Assembly: GCA_947497485.1 (NCBI GenBank)
Contig: CANMHB010000016.1
Span: 1 to 64,000 of the forward strand
Direction of reading: 5' to 3'
DNA from: Flavobacteriales bacterium
GTDB taxonomy: Bacteria; Bacteroidota; Bacteroidia; Flavobacteriales_D; Crocinitomicaceae
Length of the DNA stretch: 64,000 nucleotides
The notes below the pieces were generated by a model that did no database searches, had not been told where the DNA came from, and was given only the letters and a program-made list of their open reading frames with translations. Positions 39,828 through 48,984 of this stretch are shown piece after piece; position 1 is the stretch's first letter; each line of letters starts with the position of its first letter. The translations under genes and the position numbers were made by a program.

Positions 39828-42194
39828 ATGCCCATTCGTAGCGTTATCACTTTTCTTGCAATCCTCATGACTTTCACATCTTGGTCACTTGATGTTCGTC
39901 AATTTAAAAGATTAAATAAAGAATTGGAGAACCATGTTAATAGGGGCAATCTGAATAAGGCGCTTCAGTTATCCTATCATCTTCTAAAGAATAAACTCGA
40001 TAAAAATCAGCGATACCAAATTTTAACAACGAAATCAAAAATTCATTTTTGGACAGAGAATTTATACGAATACAATCGAACTTCCAAAGATGCTTTTGAA
40101 ATAAAAAAGAAGAGATCTGGAATATATAAAGCTTATTATTTTGCCCAAAAGGCTGCTTATTTTCATTATCACATTTTGGCAGATTCAGCGGTTAATTATT
40201 CGGATAAATCCATGGAATTATTGAGGCAAAATTGGACAGCCAGAAAAAGTGTGCCTTTCCATTTTATTTATCAAATCTATGGTACCGTTTTTCTCTATCG
40301 AAATGTAAATGGCAAATTTTACTCTAATTCTGAATTTGATTACAAACACAGATTGCCACTTATTTTAAATTACCAAGACACTGCGTTGATCTGTATAAAT
40401 CAAGTTCCCCATTTTAAACAAGAAAAAGCAATAATTTATAGATCAAAAGGTAACAGAATAATGGATCTCGTTGGTTACACTATAAGAAATAGAAAATCAG
40501 ATTTCACAAATTATAATTTCCAATTGAGTGAGTCAAATAAGGCGATAAAGGAATATTATTTGGCTTTAAGTTCTTTATCAAAAAATGACAGCAATTTTTC
40601 GAATGGTATAAAGAGCTTGATTGCTTTGGCATTTTATTGCACAAATAGGCAGAAAGATGGTGATGAAATTTTATGGCCTATTATAAAGCGAATGGAAAAT
40701 CATCCAATTCACGAATTAAATGCAGAGAATATCCAATTGCTAAACATTTTGCAAACGTTTACCCAAAATATTATTTCGAAGAAATCAATTGACCATAGAA
40801 TTTATCCTGTTATGAGAATTTACAATTCCTTGCGCAATGATTGGCACTGGTATCTCATTTATACAAACAAGAATTATTTAGACTCATATGGTCAGTCTCC
40901 ATCAACCATGATTTCATTAATTAAAATTTGGCTTGATAAGCTTGGAATGGAATCATCCAATTTGTCTGACAATCTGCGATATGAAGCTTTAAATAACTAT
41001 ATCCATTACAGTAAAACTTTGGAGAAACTACGGAATAAAAAATTCTTCAAACGAGAAGATAAAAAGTCCGTAAAACAATCAATTTTAAATTATTTAGATA
41101 TTCAACAAGTTCAAAAAAAATTAGAGGAGAAATCAGCGTTGTTAATACACATTTTTGCGGCAATGGAAAAGCAAAAATTCATTCTAGTCACAAAAAACAA
41201 AATCAAAATTGATTCATTTCAAAGGTGGCCTGAATTCAATTTGGATGAAATGAAAACATTGGATATAACAACATTTAAAAAAAGTGCGTATAAGAACTTT
41301 TTAAGTTCGCCATTCAATAAGGTATTTCGAACAGCAAAAATTAAAAAGCTCTACGTGGCAATTGATATTAAGGAGAATTTTGACAATATGATAATGGATA
41401 CCATTGGAGATTCCTTCGACAAACTAAATTTTTTCAAACGAAAAATTAATGTAATTAAAATATATAATCCTATAGATTTTTTTGCCAAAAGGACAATAAA
41501 TGAGTCAGAAATTGGGAATGAAATAGTTCCCTATCTGATCAATTCTAATCAACAACTAGATTTACTTTTTTCGAAAGATATTTTTCATCAGTTTGGTCAA
41601 AAGGAGTTCATGAATTTAGAGAAAGTGAAATTAAACGAACCTGGAATTGCCCATATTATTGGTCATGGAAAATTGAAGCTGGAAAAGGATAAACAATCCT
41701 ACACGAATGAATTGCAATCTAAACAATTTAAAAAAGTTATAAAATCAAATACTGACATTAAATTGGATTTATTAGTACTGAATTTTTGTTTTGCAGCATA
41801 CAAACGAAGTATGTTTTACCCCGATCGGGATCTGCAAAACAACCTCATTTCCCACGGAACAAAAGCCGTAATCGCCTCTCCTTTTGAAACAGTTGACCAA
41901 AGTTCCGCTTGGATATTTAAAAAGTTTTATAGCTACCTCAACAAAGGAATAATGGTCGAAGATGCGTTGCATAAAGCAAAACTGGATTACCTAAAAACAC
42001 ATAAAGGTTCTTCGGCACATCCAATCTATTGGTCAACGTATGAATTGACAACGAATGTTCGGCATTTGAAATTGAATTTAGAGTCAGATGAGAAGTCTGA
42101 TTATAACAAACGAGTTTGGTTAGTTAGTTCAATCGTGTTTTTACTTCTTGTAATTTCTTTTTTCTTTTTCAAATATTTTCGAAAATCCCCTTAG
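39828..42194 (+). CDS. CHAT-domain (caspase-like) protein with signal peptide and C-terminal membrane helix
   Basis: I chose the ATG at 39828 because it gives a signal peptide (MPIRSVITFLAILMTFTSWS); an ORF start at 39720 has none. The 788-residue protein has a helical TPR-like region to about residue 450, then a CHAT domain with predicted catalytic His 613 ('HIIGHGK') and Cys 654 ('LNFCFAAY'), followed by 'KAVIASPFETVD' and 'SSAHPIYWSTYEL', and a C-terminal transmembrane helix ('SIVFLLLVISFFFF'). CHAT proteins are caspase-relatives used in separase-like and defence (e.g. gasdermin-linked) roles. Export through Sec with the tail helix suggests a periplasmic protease domain. No gasdermin or other partner is nearby. 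Confidence 0.88.
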   Translation: MPIRSVITFLAILMTFTSWSLDVRQFKRLNKELENHVNRGNLNKALQLSYHLLKNKLDKNQRYQILTTKSKIHFWTENLYEYNRTSKDAFEIKKKRSGIYKAYYFAQKAAYFHYHILADSAVNYSDKSMELLRQNWTARKSVPFHFIYQIYGTVFLYRNVNGKFYSNSEFDYKHRLPLILNYQDTALICINQVPHFKQEKAIIYRSKGNRIMDLVGYTIRNRKSDFTNYNFQLSESNKAIKEYYLALSSLSKNDSNFSNGIKSLIALAFYCTNRQKDGDEILWPIIKRMENHPIHELNAENIQLLNILQTFTQNIISKKSIDHRIYPVMRIYNSLRNDWHWYLIYTNKNYLDSYGQSPSTMISLIKIWLDKLGMESSNLSDNLRYEALNNYIHYSKTLEKLRNKKFFKREDKKSVKQSILNYLDIQQVQKKLEEKSALLIHIFAAMEKQKFILVTKNKIKIDSFQRWPEFNLDEMKTLDITTFKKSAYKNFLSSPFNKVFRTAKIKKLYVAIDIKENFDNMIMDTIGDSFDKLNFFKRKINVIKIYNPIDFFAKRTINESEIGNEIVPYLINSNQQLDLLFSKDIFHQFGQKEFMNLEKVKLNEPGIAHIIGHGKLKLEKDKQSYTNELQSKQFKKVIKSNTDIKLDLLVLNFCFAAYKRSMFYPDRDLQNNLISHGTKAVIASPFETVDQSSAWIFKKFYSYLNKGIMVEDALHKAKLDYLKTHKGSSAHPIYWSTYELTTNVRHLKLNLESDEKSDYNKRVWLVSSIVFLLLVISFFFFKYFRKSP

Positions 42195-42243
42195 AATTGA
42201 AGGTTTATCGCCTAGTTTTTCAGATTGTTACTAATTTCGTCTC

Positions 42244-43215
42244 GTGATTTTTGATTCAAAAATAGTTAATGTCCAAAACGAAGCTGAATTTGAAGATTTA
42301 GCCCTAGAAATATTTGATTTTCAAAAGTCGAATTGCGCCATTTATAAAGATTATGTTCGATTGCTCGGACGAGAAAACCCTAAATCGATCTCGGAAATTC
42401 CATTTTTACCAATTCAGTTTTTTAAAACTCATGAAGTTCTTTCTAAACCTAAGACGGGTAACGAGACACTTTTTCTGAGCAGTGGAACGGGTCTGGTTGG
42501 GAGTAGCAAACATCTTGTTTCGGATATCTTAATCTACGAACAATCGTTTCGAAGAGCATACGAACTTCAGTTTGGAGATCCAACAAATCAAGTTATTTTG
42601 GCACTTCTTCCAAACTATATTGAGCAAGGAAACTCAAGTTTGGTATACATGGTGAATGATTTGATCAATCGAAGTGAAAATGAGCTTTCTGGATTTATAT
42701 TAAATGATTTCGACGAGATAAGAGAACGTTATCATTCAGCACTGAGCTCGGGGAAAAAAGTTGTGATTTTTGGTGTTTCTTATGCCCTTCTCGATTTAGC
42801 AGAACAAGGATTTGATTTGAGTAAAGCAATAATCATCGAAACCGGTGGAATGAAGGGGCGTAGAGAAGAACTTTCCAAAGATGATTTGCACAATCGAATT
42901 AAAAATGGACTTGGTGTTGATTATGTTTCTTCAGAATATGGTATGACGGAATTATTATCACAAGCATACAGCGAAAAAAACAGTGTTTTCCAAACTCCAC
43001 CTTGGATGAGGGTAATTTTTTCGGATGTTTATGACCCACTTACAATTGTTTCAGGTGCCTCCAGTTCGATAATAAATGTAATTGATTTGGCGAATATCAA
43101 TAGTTGTTCGTTTATCCAAACCCAAGATTTAGGTCGGAAAGTGGATAATGGTTTTGTTTTGGACGGACGATTGGACTTGTCTGATATACGAGGTTGTAAC
43201 TTGATGGTTGATTAA
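42244..43215 (+). CDS. LuxE/acyl-protein synthetase-like protein
   Basis: A 323-residue protein with a GTG start; no ATG precedes it in frame after the previous gene. 'LFLSSGTGLVGSSKHLV' is the nucleotide-binding motif of the adenylate-forming LuxE family, and 'SSEYGMTELLSQAY' is the A5-like motif. LuxE activates fatty acids with ATP. In Bacteroidota the family appears without lux genes, and its acyl substrate is unknown. Confidence 0.82.
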   Translation: MIFDSKIVNVQNEAEFEDLALEIFDFQKSNCAIYKDYVRLLGRENPKSISEIPFLPIQFFKTHEVLSKPKTGNETLFLSSGTGLVGSSKHLVSDILIYEQSFRRAYELQFGDPTNQVILALLPNYIEQGNSSLVYMVNDLINRSENELSGFILNDFDEIRERYHSALSSGKKVVIFGVSYALLDLAEQGFDLSKAIIIETGGMKGRREELSKDDLHNRIKNGLGVDYVSSEYGMTELLSQAYSEKNSVFQTPPWMRVIFSDVYDPLTIVSGASSSIINVIDLANINSCSFIQTQDLGRKVDNGFVLDGRLDLSDIRGCNLMVD

Positions 43216-43260
43216 ATTCCCATTTAGAATTCAAATAGATTGTTTTATCTTTGATTGGAA

Positions 43261-43656
43261 ATGACACTTCAAACAATTCTCATTTTATCGATTATTGGCT
43301 TATTCGCAGGAATTCTAAGCGGATTTGTCGGAGTAGGTGGTGGAGTAATTATTGTTCCAGCACTCGTTTTCTTTTTGGGATTAACGCAGCATGAAGCACA
43401 GGGGACGAGTTTGTTCGTTCTAATGATGCCAGTCGTGGCTTTGGCTGTGTTGAATTATTGGAAATCAGGAAATGTAAATTGGAAGTTTGCGTTAATCATC
43501 GCAACGACATTTCTAGTTGGCGGATTTATTGGTTCTAAGTTGTCATTGCGCCTGTCACCTGGTCTTGTAAAATTGATTTTTGGTATTTTTATGGCTTATG
43601 TCTCGTTTAAATTAATCGTCTCAGGTTACACCTCTATAAATTCCAATGAATCCTGA
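43261..43656 (+). CDS. Half-size TauE/SafE family transporter
   Basis: A 131-residue protein with four membrane helices; the family norm is eight helices in about 250 residues, so it may work as a dimer. 'LSGFVGVGGGVIIVPALVFFLG' is the family signature. Starts are ATG 43261 or TTG 43255. A TATCTTTG box at 43246-43253 lies very near the start. The family exports sulfite or organosulfonates; this one's substrate is unknown. It overlaps the M20 gene by 11 bp. Confidence 0.82.
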   Translation: MTLQTILILSIIGLFAGILSGFVGVGGGVIIVPALVFFLGLTQHEAQGTSLFVLMMPVVALAVLNYWKSGNVNWKFALIIATTFLVGGFIGSKLSLRLSPGLVKLIFGIFMAYVSFKLIVSGYTSINSNES

Positions 43657-44839
43657 ATTTGTTTCAAAATTGCATAAACGTGTAGACGAAATCTTTGAAA
43701 AAGTCAAAGGGTATCGGGAGCATTTGCACGCCAATCCGGAATTGTCATTTCACGAATTCAATACGATGAATTTTGTTTCTGAGCAACTCACAAAAATTGG
43801 AATTCCTCACGAGAAAAATGTCGCAGGAACTGGGGTGGTTGGAATTATACGCGGCACTCATCATTCACTTGAGCAATCGTGTATTGGTTTACGAGCAGAT
43901 TTGGATGCCTTGCCCATTCCAGAAGCAAGTAACGTTCCGTATAAGTCAAAAGTTGATGGAGTAATGCATGCTTGCGGTCATGATGTTCATACATCAATTC
44001 TTTTAGGCGCTGCAGAAATTTTGTTTGAATTACGCAATGAGTTGCCCAATCCCATAAAATTAATTTTTCAACCCGGTGAAGAAATGAATCCGGGTGGAGC
44101 TAGTCTGATGATTGAAGCTGGCGTGCTTGAAAGTCCTAAAGTTTCGAGGTGTTTTGGACTTCATGTTTTTCCTGAATTAGCAGCGGGTTTTCTTGGAATC
44201 AAGGATGGGTTGTATATGGCTTCTAGTGATGAGGTTCATATCGAAATTCAAGGCGTTGGAGGACATGGTGCGTTACCAGAAAAATGTGTTAATCCCTTAA
44301 TGATAGGAGCGGATTTTGTGCTTAGAGCACAAAAACTAATTTATGAAAATTGTCCGAAAGAAATTCCGGTTGTCCTGAGTTTTGGTCGTTTTGAAGCTTT
44401 GGGTTCAACAAACGTGATTCCAGACTCAGCGCTAATCAAGGGAACATTTCGCACCATGAATGAAGAATGGCGAAAACAGGCACATGAACTCTTGGAGAAT
44501 TTAGCAAACACCATTTCGAAAGAATACAACGGTATGGTTCATTTAAAAGTATCAAAAGGTTATCCATTTTTAGTTAATGATACCTCATTAACGAAGAAAT
44601 TTAAAAGTGCTTTGTCAAATACATTTGGTTCTGAAAAAATCGTCGATATTCCAATACGCATGACAGCTGAGGATTTTGCTTTTTATAGTCAGAAAATTCC
44701 AGTTTGCTTTTTTAGATTAGGAACGGGCTTTTCAGATAAGAATATGAATTATAGTGTTCATCACCCCCGATTTGATGTGGATATAAATTGTTTAAAAACT
44801 GGTATTTTAGCTTTGGTTTTAGCAGCAAGCTTGAAATGA
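43646..44839 (+). CDS. M20 family amidohydrolase (hippurate hydrolase-like)
   Basis: A 397-residue protein. Metal ligands lie in 'MHACGHDVHTSILLGAAEIL' and 'FQPGEEMNPGGASLMI', with a dimerisation domain after 'GLHVFPELAAGFLG' and the closing 'RMTAEDFAFYSQKIPVCFFR'. The family (M20D) cleaves N-acyl amino acids or peptides with two metal ions. It has no signal peptide. It overlaps TauE by 11 bp and the next gene by 4 bp. Confidence 0.93.
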   Translation: MNPEFVSKLHKRVDEIFEKVKGYREHLHANPELSFHEFNTMNFVSEQLTKIGIPHEKNVAGTGVVGIIRGTHHSLEQSCIGLRADLDALPIPEASNVPYKSKVDGVMHACGHDVHTSILLGAAEILFELRNELPNPIKLIFQPGEEMNPGGASLMIEAGVLESPKVSRCFGLHVFPELAAGFLGIKDGLYMASSDEVHIEIQGVGGHGALPEKCVNPLMIGADFVLRAQKLIYENCPKEIPVVLSFGRFEALGSTNVIPDSALIKGTFRTMNEEWRKQAHELLENLANTISKEYNGMVHLKVSKGYPFLVNDTSLTKKFKSALSNTFGSEKIVDIPIRMTAEDFAFYSQKIPVCFFRLGTGFSDKNMNYSVHHPRFDVDINCLKTGILALVLAASLK

Positions 44840-45252
44840 AAAATATAGTAGTTGTTATTTTACTTTTCGCTTTAGTTTCTTGTTCAAAAGAAAAACGGAT
44901 TAATCAGCGGTTGAATGGTAATTGGAAGATAAATCTCGTTTCGATAGAGGATTCAGAAGGTTTTTATTTTGAAGATACTTCTGCAAACGGCTCAATTAAT
45001 TTCTCCTTAGAGGATTCAATATCGTTTGGTTTGATTTCTTATAAATTTATCAATTCGATAGGAACCACAATTCACGATTCGCTTAAATTAGATTCAATCC
45101 ATTATCAGTTGAATCTAGATGAAAACCGACTTTATATGAATCAGAATTTATTCAATTTCCGAGTACTACTTATAACAAAATCAGATCTTCAACTTGAATA
45201 CTACGATCAGGCTAATTATCGATTAAAAAGATTTGTTTTAGTAAAACAATAG
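44836..45252 (+). CDS. Lipoprotein of unknown function
   Basis: The ATG at 44836 overlaps the stop of the amidohydrolase as ATGA and gives a lipoprotein signal ('VVVILLFALVSCSKEK'). The mature part is about 122 residues, beta-rich with charged strands ('NGNWKINLVSIEDSEGFYFE'), as in lipocalin-like small lipoproteins. The family is not recognised. An earlier frame start at 44788 lies inside the M20 gene and has no signal. Confidence 0.65.
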   Translation: MKNIVVVILLFALVSCSKEKRINQRLNGNWKINLVSIEDSEGFYFEDTSANGSINFSLEDSISFGLISYKFINSIGTTIHDSLKLDSIHYQLNLDENRLYMNQNLFNFRVLLITKSDLQLEYYDQANYRLKRFVLVKQ

Positions 45253-45277
45253 ATTTTACAATTTTAAAGAAATTCGT

Positions 45278-45285
45278 TACATTTG
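45278..45285 (+). promoter_or_regulatory. -7 box in front of the OmpA gene
   Basis: TACATTTG fits TAnnTTTG and lies 13 bases before the ATG at 45299. No clear -33 TTTG box is seen. Confidence 0.4.
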
Positions 45286-45298
45286 TTTTTTATTTTTT

Positions 45299-46942
45299 AT
45301 GTTTCGAAGAAATCTCATTTTATTAGTTTTACTTGTGTGCGTTTTTAATTTCACTTTAAAGGCACAGAAAAGTCAAAACAACCGCTGGTCAATTGATGTT
45401 TCTGTTGGCGGTACGAATGCTGTTAAACCTTACTCTCCAGACTACTGGTCAAATACTGTTGGATTTCTTCATACTTCAGCAGGCACGAGATTTATGTTTA
45501 ATAGTAAATTTGGTGTTAAGTTAGATTTAGGTTATGACCGTATTAAGAATGATGAGAGTGGAATTTTTTTTAATAATGGCAATAGTTTGCCTTTTCAGTC
45601 AAACTATTTTAGAACTTCTTTGCAGGGGGTTCTCGATATTGGAAGATTGACATCTTTCGAGAATTTCACAAATCGCTTTAGTCTTTTGCTTCACACAGGA
45701 GGAGGTTTATCTCTTTTAACGAGTAAGGTAAATCCAGAGTCAGACAAAATGGTCAATTTTATGTTTGGACTTACTCCTCAAATAAAACTATCCAAGCGTT
45801 TAGCTTTGAATTTTGATGCTAGTTTTATTTGGCATATTTATCAGCAGTATACCTTTGATATGTATAACCCGTTTTACAAAAGGGGGTTCGATGGTTTTAT
45901 TGCTAATGCAACAGTTGGATTGAATATTTATCTTGGTAAACAAAAAGAGCACAGCGATTGGACATATACGCCGTGTTTTCCTGATATGTCCTATTTAGAA
46001 CAAGAAAATAAAAAATTAGACAGTTTAAATAAAAATCTTAAAATTAATATTGCAGACGGCGATGGAGATGGGGTTGTAAACATAGCTGACTTAGAAAAAG
46101 AAACTCCAATTGGAGATTCTGTAGATTGTGATGGGGTTAGTTTAAAAAATAAAGACTCAGATAAAGATGGAGTTTCTGATTTGATTGATAAATGCAAGGA
46201 TTTTCCTGGTGACCCTCAATACGAAGGCTGTCCAAAGGATATATATTCGATTCTTACCAATCAAAATGGGAATAATAGTTCTGGTAATGATCAGAATAAT
46301 ACGATTAATAACAACCAAAATAATAATTCAAATAACATTCACAACACTACTGATAGCAACAACTCGAATAACTCCAATAATAATTCAACAAATAACCAGA
46401 ATAATTCGAATAACAACAATTCCAATAACAATTCAGCAAACAATCAGAATAATTCTAACAGCAACAATTCCAATAACAATTCAGCAAATAACCAGAATAG
46501 CAATAATACGGCGAATAATAATCAAAACAACAGTAATAACAATAACGCGAATAATTCTAACAATAGCAACTCAAATCAACCTGTTAGTTTAGACAAATCT
46601 GGTTATTCAAGTATTTCTGACGTTCAATTTGAATTGAATAAAAAAGTAATTAATCCAAAGTCTTACACTCTCTTAAATGAAATCGTGTCATTAATGAAAG
46701 AAAATCCAAGTGCCGTGATTGCCTTGGAAGGGCATACAGATATTACAGGTGAGAGTTCGTTTAACGATCAATTAGCTTTTAACCGAGCAAACTCTTTGAA
46801 AGATTATCTTGTTAAGAAAGGAATTGACGCAAATCGGATTCAAATTGCATCATTTGGCGAATCAAAACCAAAATACCTAAATAATACACCAACAGGTCGT
46901 TCGTTAAACAGACGTGTAGAAATCTACATTAAGAATAATTAA
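45299..46942 (+). CDS. OmpA-family protein with TSP3 repeats and an Asn-rich linker
   Basis: A 547-residue protein with a signal peptide, an N-terminal barrel (about 25-215), calcium-type thrombospondin type 3 repeats ('DGDGDGVVNIADLEKE', 'DSDKDGVSDLIDKCKDFPGD'), a linker of about 100 residues that is almost only Asn, Ser and Gln, and an OmpA peptidoglycan-binding domain ('LEGHTDITGESSFNDQLAFN'). It should span the outer membrane and fix to the cell wall. The linker is far more Asn-rich than in usual OmpA proteins (see findings). Confidence 0.93.
   Translation: MFRRNLILLVLLVCVFNFTLKAQKSQNNRWSIDVSVGGTNAVKPYSPDYWSNTVGFLHTSAGTRFMFNSKFGVKLDLGYDRIKNDESGIFFNNGNSLPFQSNYFRTSLQGVLDIGRLTSFENFTNRFSLLLHTGGGLSLLTSKVNPESDKMVNFMFGLTPQIKLSKRLALNFDASFIWHIYQQYTFDMYNPFYKRGFDGFIANATVGLNIYLGKQKEHSDWTYTPCFPDMSYLEQENKKLDSLNKNLKINIADGDGDGVVNIADLEKETPIGDSVDCDGVSLKNKDSDKDGVSDLIDKCKDFPGDPQYEGCPKDIYSILTNQNGNNSSGNDQNNTINNNQNNNSNNIHNTTDSNNSNNSNNNSTNNQNNSNNNNSNNNSANNQNNSNSNNSNNNSANNQNSNNTANNNQNNSNNNNANNSNNSNSNQPVSLDKSGYSSISDVQFELNKKVINPKSYTLLNEIVSLMKENPSAVIALEGHTDITGESSFNDQLAFNRANSLKDYLVKKGIDANRIQIASFGESKPKYLNNTPTGRSLNRRVEIYIKNN
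46257..46577 (+). repeat. Asn-codon-rich low-complexity tract
   Basis: About 320 bases of AAT and AAC codons, mixed with Ser, Gln and Thr, code for the linker of the OmpA protein. Short sub-repeats such as 'NNSANNQNN' recur. Another frame of this tract is open, but it is a by-product of the base composition. Confidence 0.85.
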
Positions 46943-46949
46943 GAGAATT

Positions 46950-47255
46950 TTAAAGGAAGCCTAATTCAAGTTTTGCCTCTTCGCTCATCATATCCTTGTC
47001 CCAAGGTGGGTCAAATACGATGTTAACTTTAGCTGATTTTACGTTTTCGACGCTCGCAACTTTATCTTCTACCTCCTTTGGCAGTGTTTCTGCAACTGGG
47101 CAGTTTGGGGATGTTAACGTCATATCGATTTCGACATGTTGATTTTCATCAATTCTTACCTCGTATATTAAGCCAAGTTCAAAAATATCAACCGGAATTT
47201 CTGGGTCATAAATGGTTTTTAACATGTCCACAATTTTATTCTCTAACTCAACCAT
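46950..47255 (-). CDS. DUF59/MIP18 iron-sulfur assembly protein (SufT-like)
   Basis: A 101-residue protein with 'DPEIPVDIFELGLIYEVRI' and 'TLTSPNCPVAETLP', the family motif with its Cys. Such proteins help load Fe-S clusters, often beside the SUF genes. It follows sufE by one base. Confidence 0.92.
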   Translation of the reverse strand: MVELENKIVDMLKTIYDPEIPVDIFELGLIYEVRIDENQHVEIDMTLTSPNCPVAETLPKEVEDKVASVENVKSAKVNIVFDPPWDKDMMSEEAKLELGFL

Positions 47256-47256
47256 C

Positions 47257-47670
47257 TCAAGAAATATTTTTTAATGCATCAATTTTCATTCGTTTCACCA
47301 TTCCAGCCAAACCATTTGCTCTCGTAGGGGATAAATGTTCTTGTAGTCCAATATCATGTATGAAATGTAGATCGTTTTCAACAATAGACTTAGGGGTTTC
47401 GTTATTTAAAACTCGAATTAGTAAGCCAATTATTCCTTTCGTAATTATTGCTTCAGAATCAGCTGAATAATTCATTTTACCATCAATCATTTTGGATTCT
47501 AACCATACTCTGGATTGACATCCCTCAATTAATCGATCCTCAGTTTTTAATTCGTTTTCGATGAGCGGTAAATCTTTTCCCAAATCAATAATATATTCAT
47601 ATTTTTCCATCCAGTCATCAAACATACTGAATTCGGAAATTATTTCTTGTTGCTTTTCTTCAATTGTCAT
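47257..47670 (-). CDS. sufE: Cysteine desulfuration protein SufE
   Basis: A 137-residue protein. The sulfur-carrying Cys is in 'LIEGCQSRVWLE', and 'GLQEHLSPTRANGLAGMVKR' is the conserved C-terminus. SufE takes sulfur from SufS and passes it on. It lies 5 bp after sufS. Confidence 0.95.
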   Translation of the reverse strand: MTIEEKQQEIISEFSMFDDWMEKYEYIIDLGKDLPLIENELKTEDRLIEGCQSRVWLESKMIDGKMNYSADSEAIITKGIIGLLIRVLNNETPKSIVENDLHFIHDIGLQEHLSPTRANGLAGMVKRMKIDALKNIS

Positions 47671-47675
47671 GATAA

Positions 47676-48911
47676 TTATTTAAGCATAGAAATACTTTTT
47701 TCAAGTGCTGCTACAAATGTATCGATTTCTTGACGTGTATTATAGAAAGCAAACGATGCTCGAACGGTTCCTGGAATTTTGTAAAAATCCATCAATGGTT
47801 GCGTACAGTGATGTCCAGTTCTTACAGCAATACCTTGTTTATCTAGTAGTGTTCCAATATCAAACGGATGTAAACCATCAACGGTAAAAGAAACAACACT
47901 TGTTTTGTTCTTAGCCTCTCCGATGATATGAAGTCCTTCAAATGTATCGAGAATGTCTTCGGCATATTTAGCCAAATCGCGCTCGTGCTTTTCGGCGGCG
48001 GACATATCAATCGACTCGAGAAATTCAAATGCTTTACCTAAACAAATTCCACCTGCAATGTGTGGGGTTCCTGCTTCAAATTTAAAGGGTAGTTCGTTGT
48101 ATGTAGTTCTCTCAAATGTAACCCTTGAAATCATGTCACCACCCCCTTGATATGGTGGCATCCGATCCAAAATATCTTCTTTCCCATACAAAACACCAAT
48201 TCCGGTTGGACCAAAAACTTTATGACTTGAGAAAACATAGAAATCACAATTCAAGTCTTTTACATCCACCCGAGTGTGCTGAATACTTTGAGCTCCATCA
48301 ATCAAAACCTTCGCCCCAACTGCATGGGCTTTTTCAATTACTTCTTTTATAGGATTAACTGTTCCAAGTGTATTGGAAATGTGGGTGATTGCAACAAGTT
48401 TGGTTTTTTTAGATAGCATTTTCTCAAACTCTTCCATCAAGAGTTCTCCCTTTTTGTTGATCGGAGCGATGCGAAGTCCTAAACCTTTTCGAATACAGAG
48501 CATTTGCCATGGAACAATATTCGAATGATGTTCCATCGCAGAAATTATTATTTCGTCTCCAGCTTGTAATAGTTCTCCGTAGGAATATGCAACCAAGTTA
48601 ATTCCATCTGTAGTGCCCTTCGTAAAAATAATTTCCTCTGACTTGCGGGCATTGATGTACTTTTGAATTCGTTTTCTTGATTCTTCATATTCTGTCGTTG
48701 CCTTCTGACTCATAAAATGTACACCACGATGAATGTTTGCATTCTCTTTTGAGTAGAATTTATTGATGGCATCCAATACCATTTGTGGTTTTTGAGAAGT
48801 TGCTCCGTTATCAAAATAAATGAGGTTCTTACCATAAATTTGTTGACGAAGAGCGGGAAATTCTTCGCGAATTTCTCTAACACTAAATGGCTTTTTATTA
48901 GATTCTGACAT
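47676..48911 (-). CDS. sufS: Cysteine desulfurase SufS
   Basis: A 411-residue PLP enzyme. PLP Lys is in 'FSSHKVFGPTGIG', and the active Cys in 'RTGHHCTQPLMD', with the short loop typical of SufS rather than IscS. It takes sulfur from cysteine for Fe-S clusters. sufE and the DUF59 gene follow on the same strand; sufB, sufC and sufD are not in the window. Confidence 0.95.
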   Translation of the reverse strand: MSESNKKPFSVREIREEFPALRQQIYGKNLIYFDNGATSQKPQMVLDAINKFYSKENANIHRGVHFMSQKATTEYEESRKRIQKYINARKSEEIIFTKGTTDGINLVAYSYGELLQAGDEIIISAMEHHSNIVPWQMLCIRKGLGLRIAPINKKGELLMEEFEKMLSKKTKLVAITHISNTLGTVNPIKEVIEKAHAVGAKVLIDGAQSIQHTRVDVKDLNCDFYVFSSHKVFGPTGIGVLYGKEDILDRMPPYQGGGDMISRVTFERTTYNELPFKFEAGTPHIAGGICLGKAFEFLESIDMSAAEKHERDLAKYAEDILDTFEGLHIIGEAKNKTSVVSFTVDGLHPFDIGTLLDKQGIAVRTGHHCTQPLMDFYKIPGTVRASFAFYNTRQEIDTFVAALEKSISMLK

Positions 48912-48984
48912 AATGTGTCAAAGTTACGAATTCAGTTATTTTGAATGATTCTAAACTATGTTTTTTATTTAAAAAATGTTAGAA

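Noticed and set aside
43261..43656. TauE gene as a truncated pseudogene
   Set aside because: Four-helix, half-size members of the family exist, the frame is intact, and the overlap with the next gene suggests selection.
46185..46592. 135-residue Ile/Thr-rich ORF on the + strand
   Set aside because: It is another frame of the Asn-rich OmpA linker; AAT/AAC runs leave that frame open by composition.
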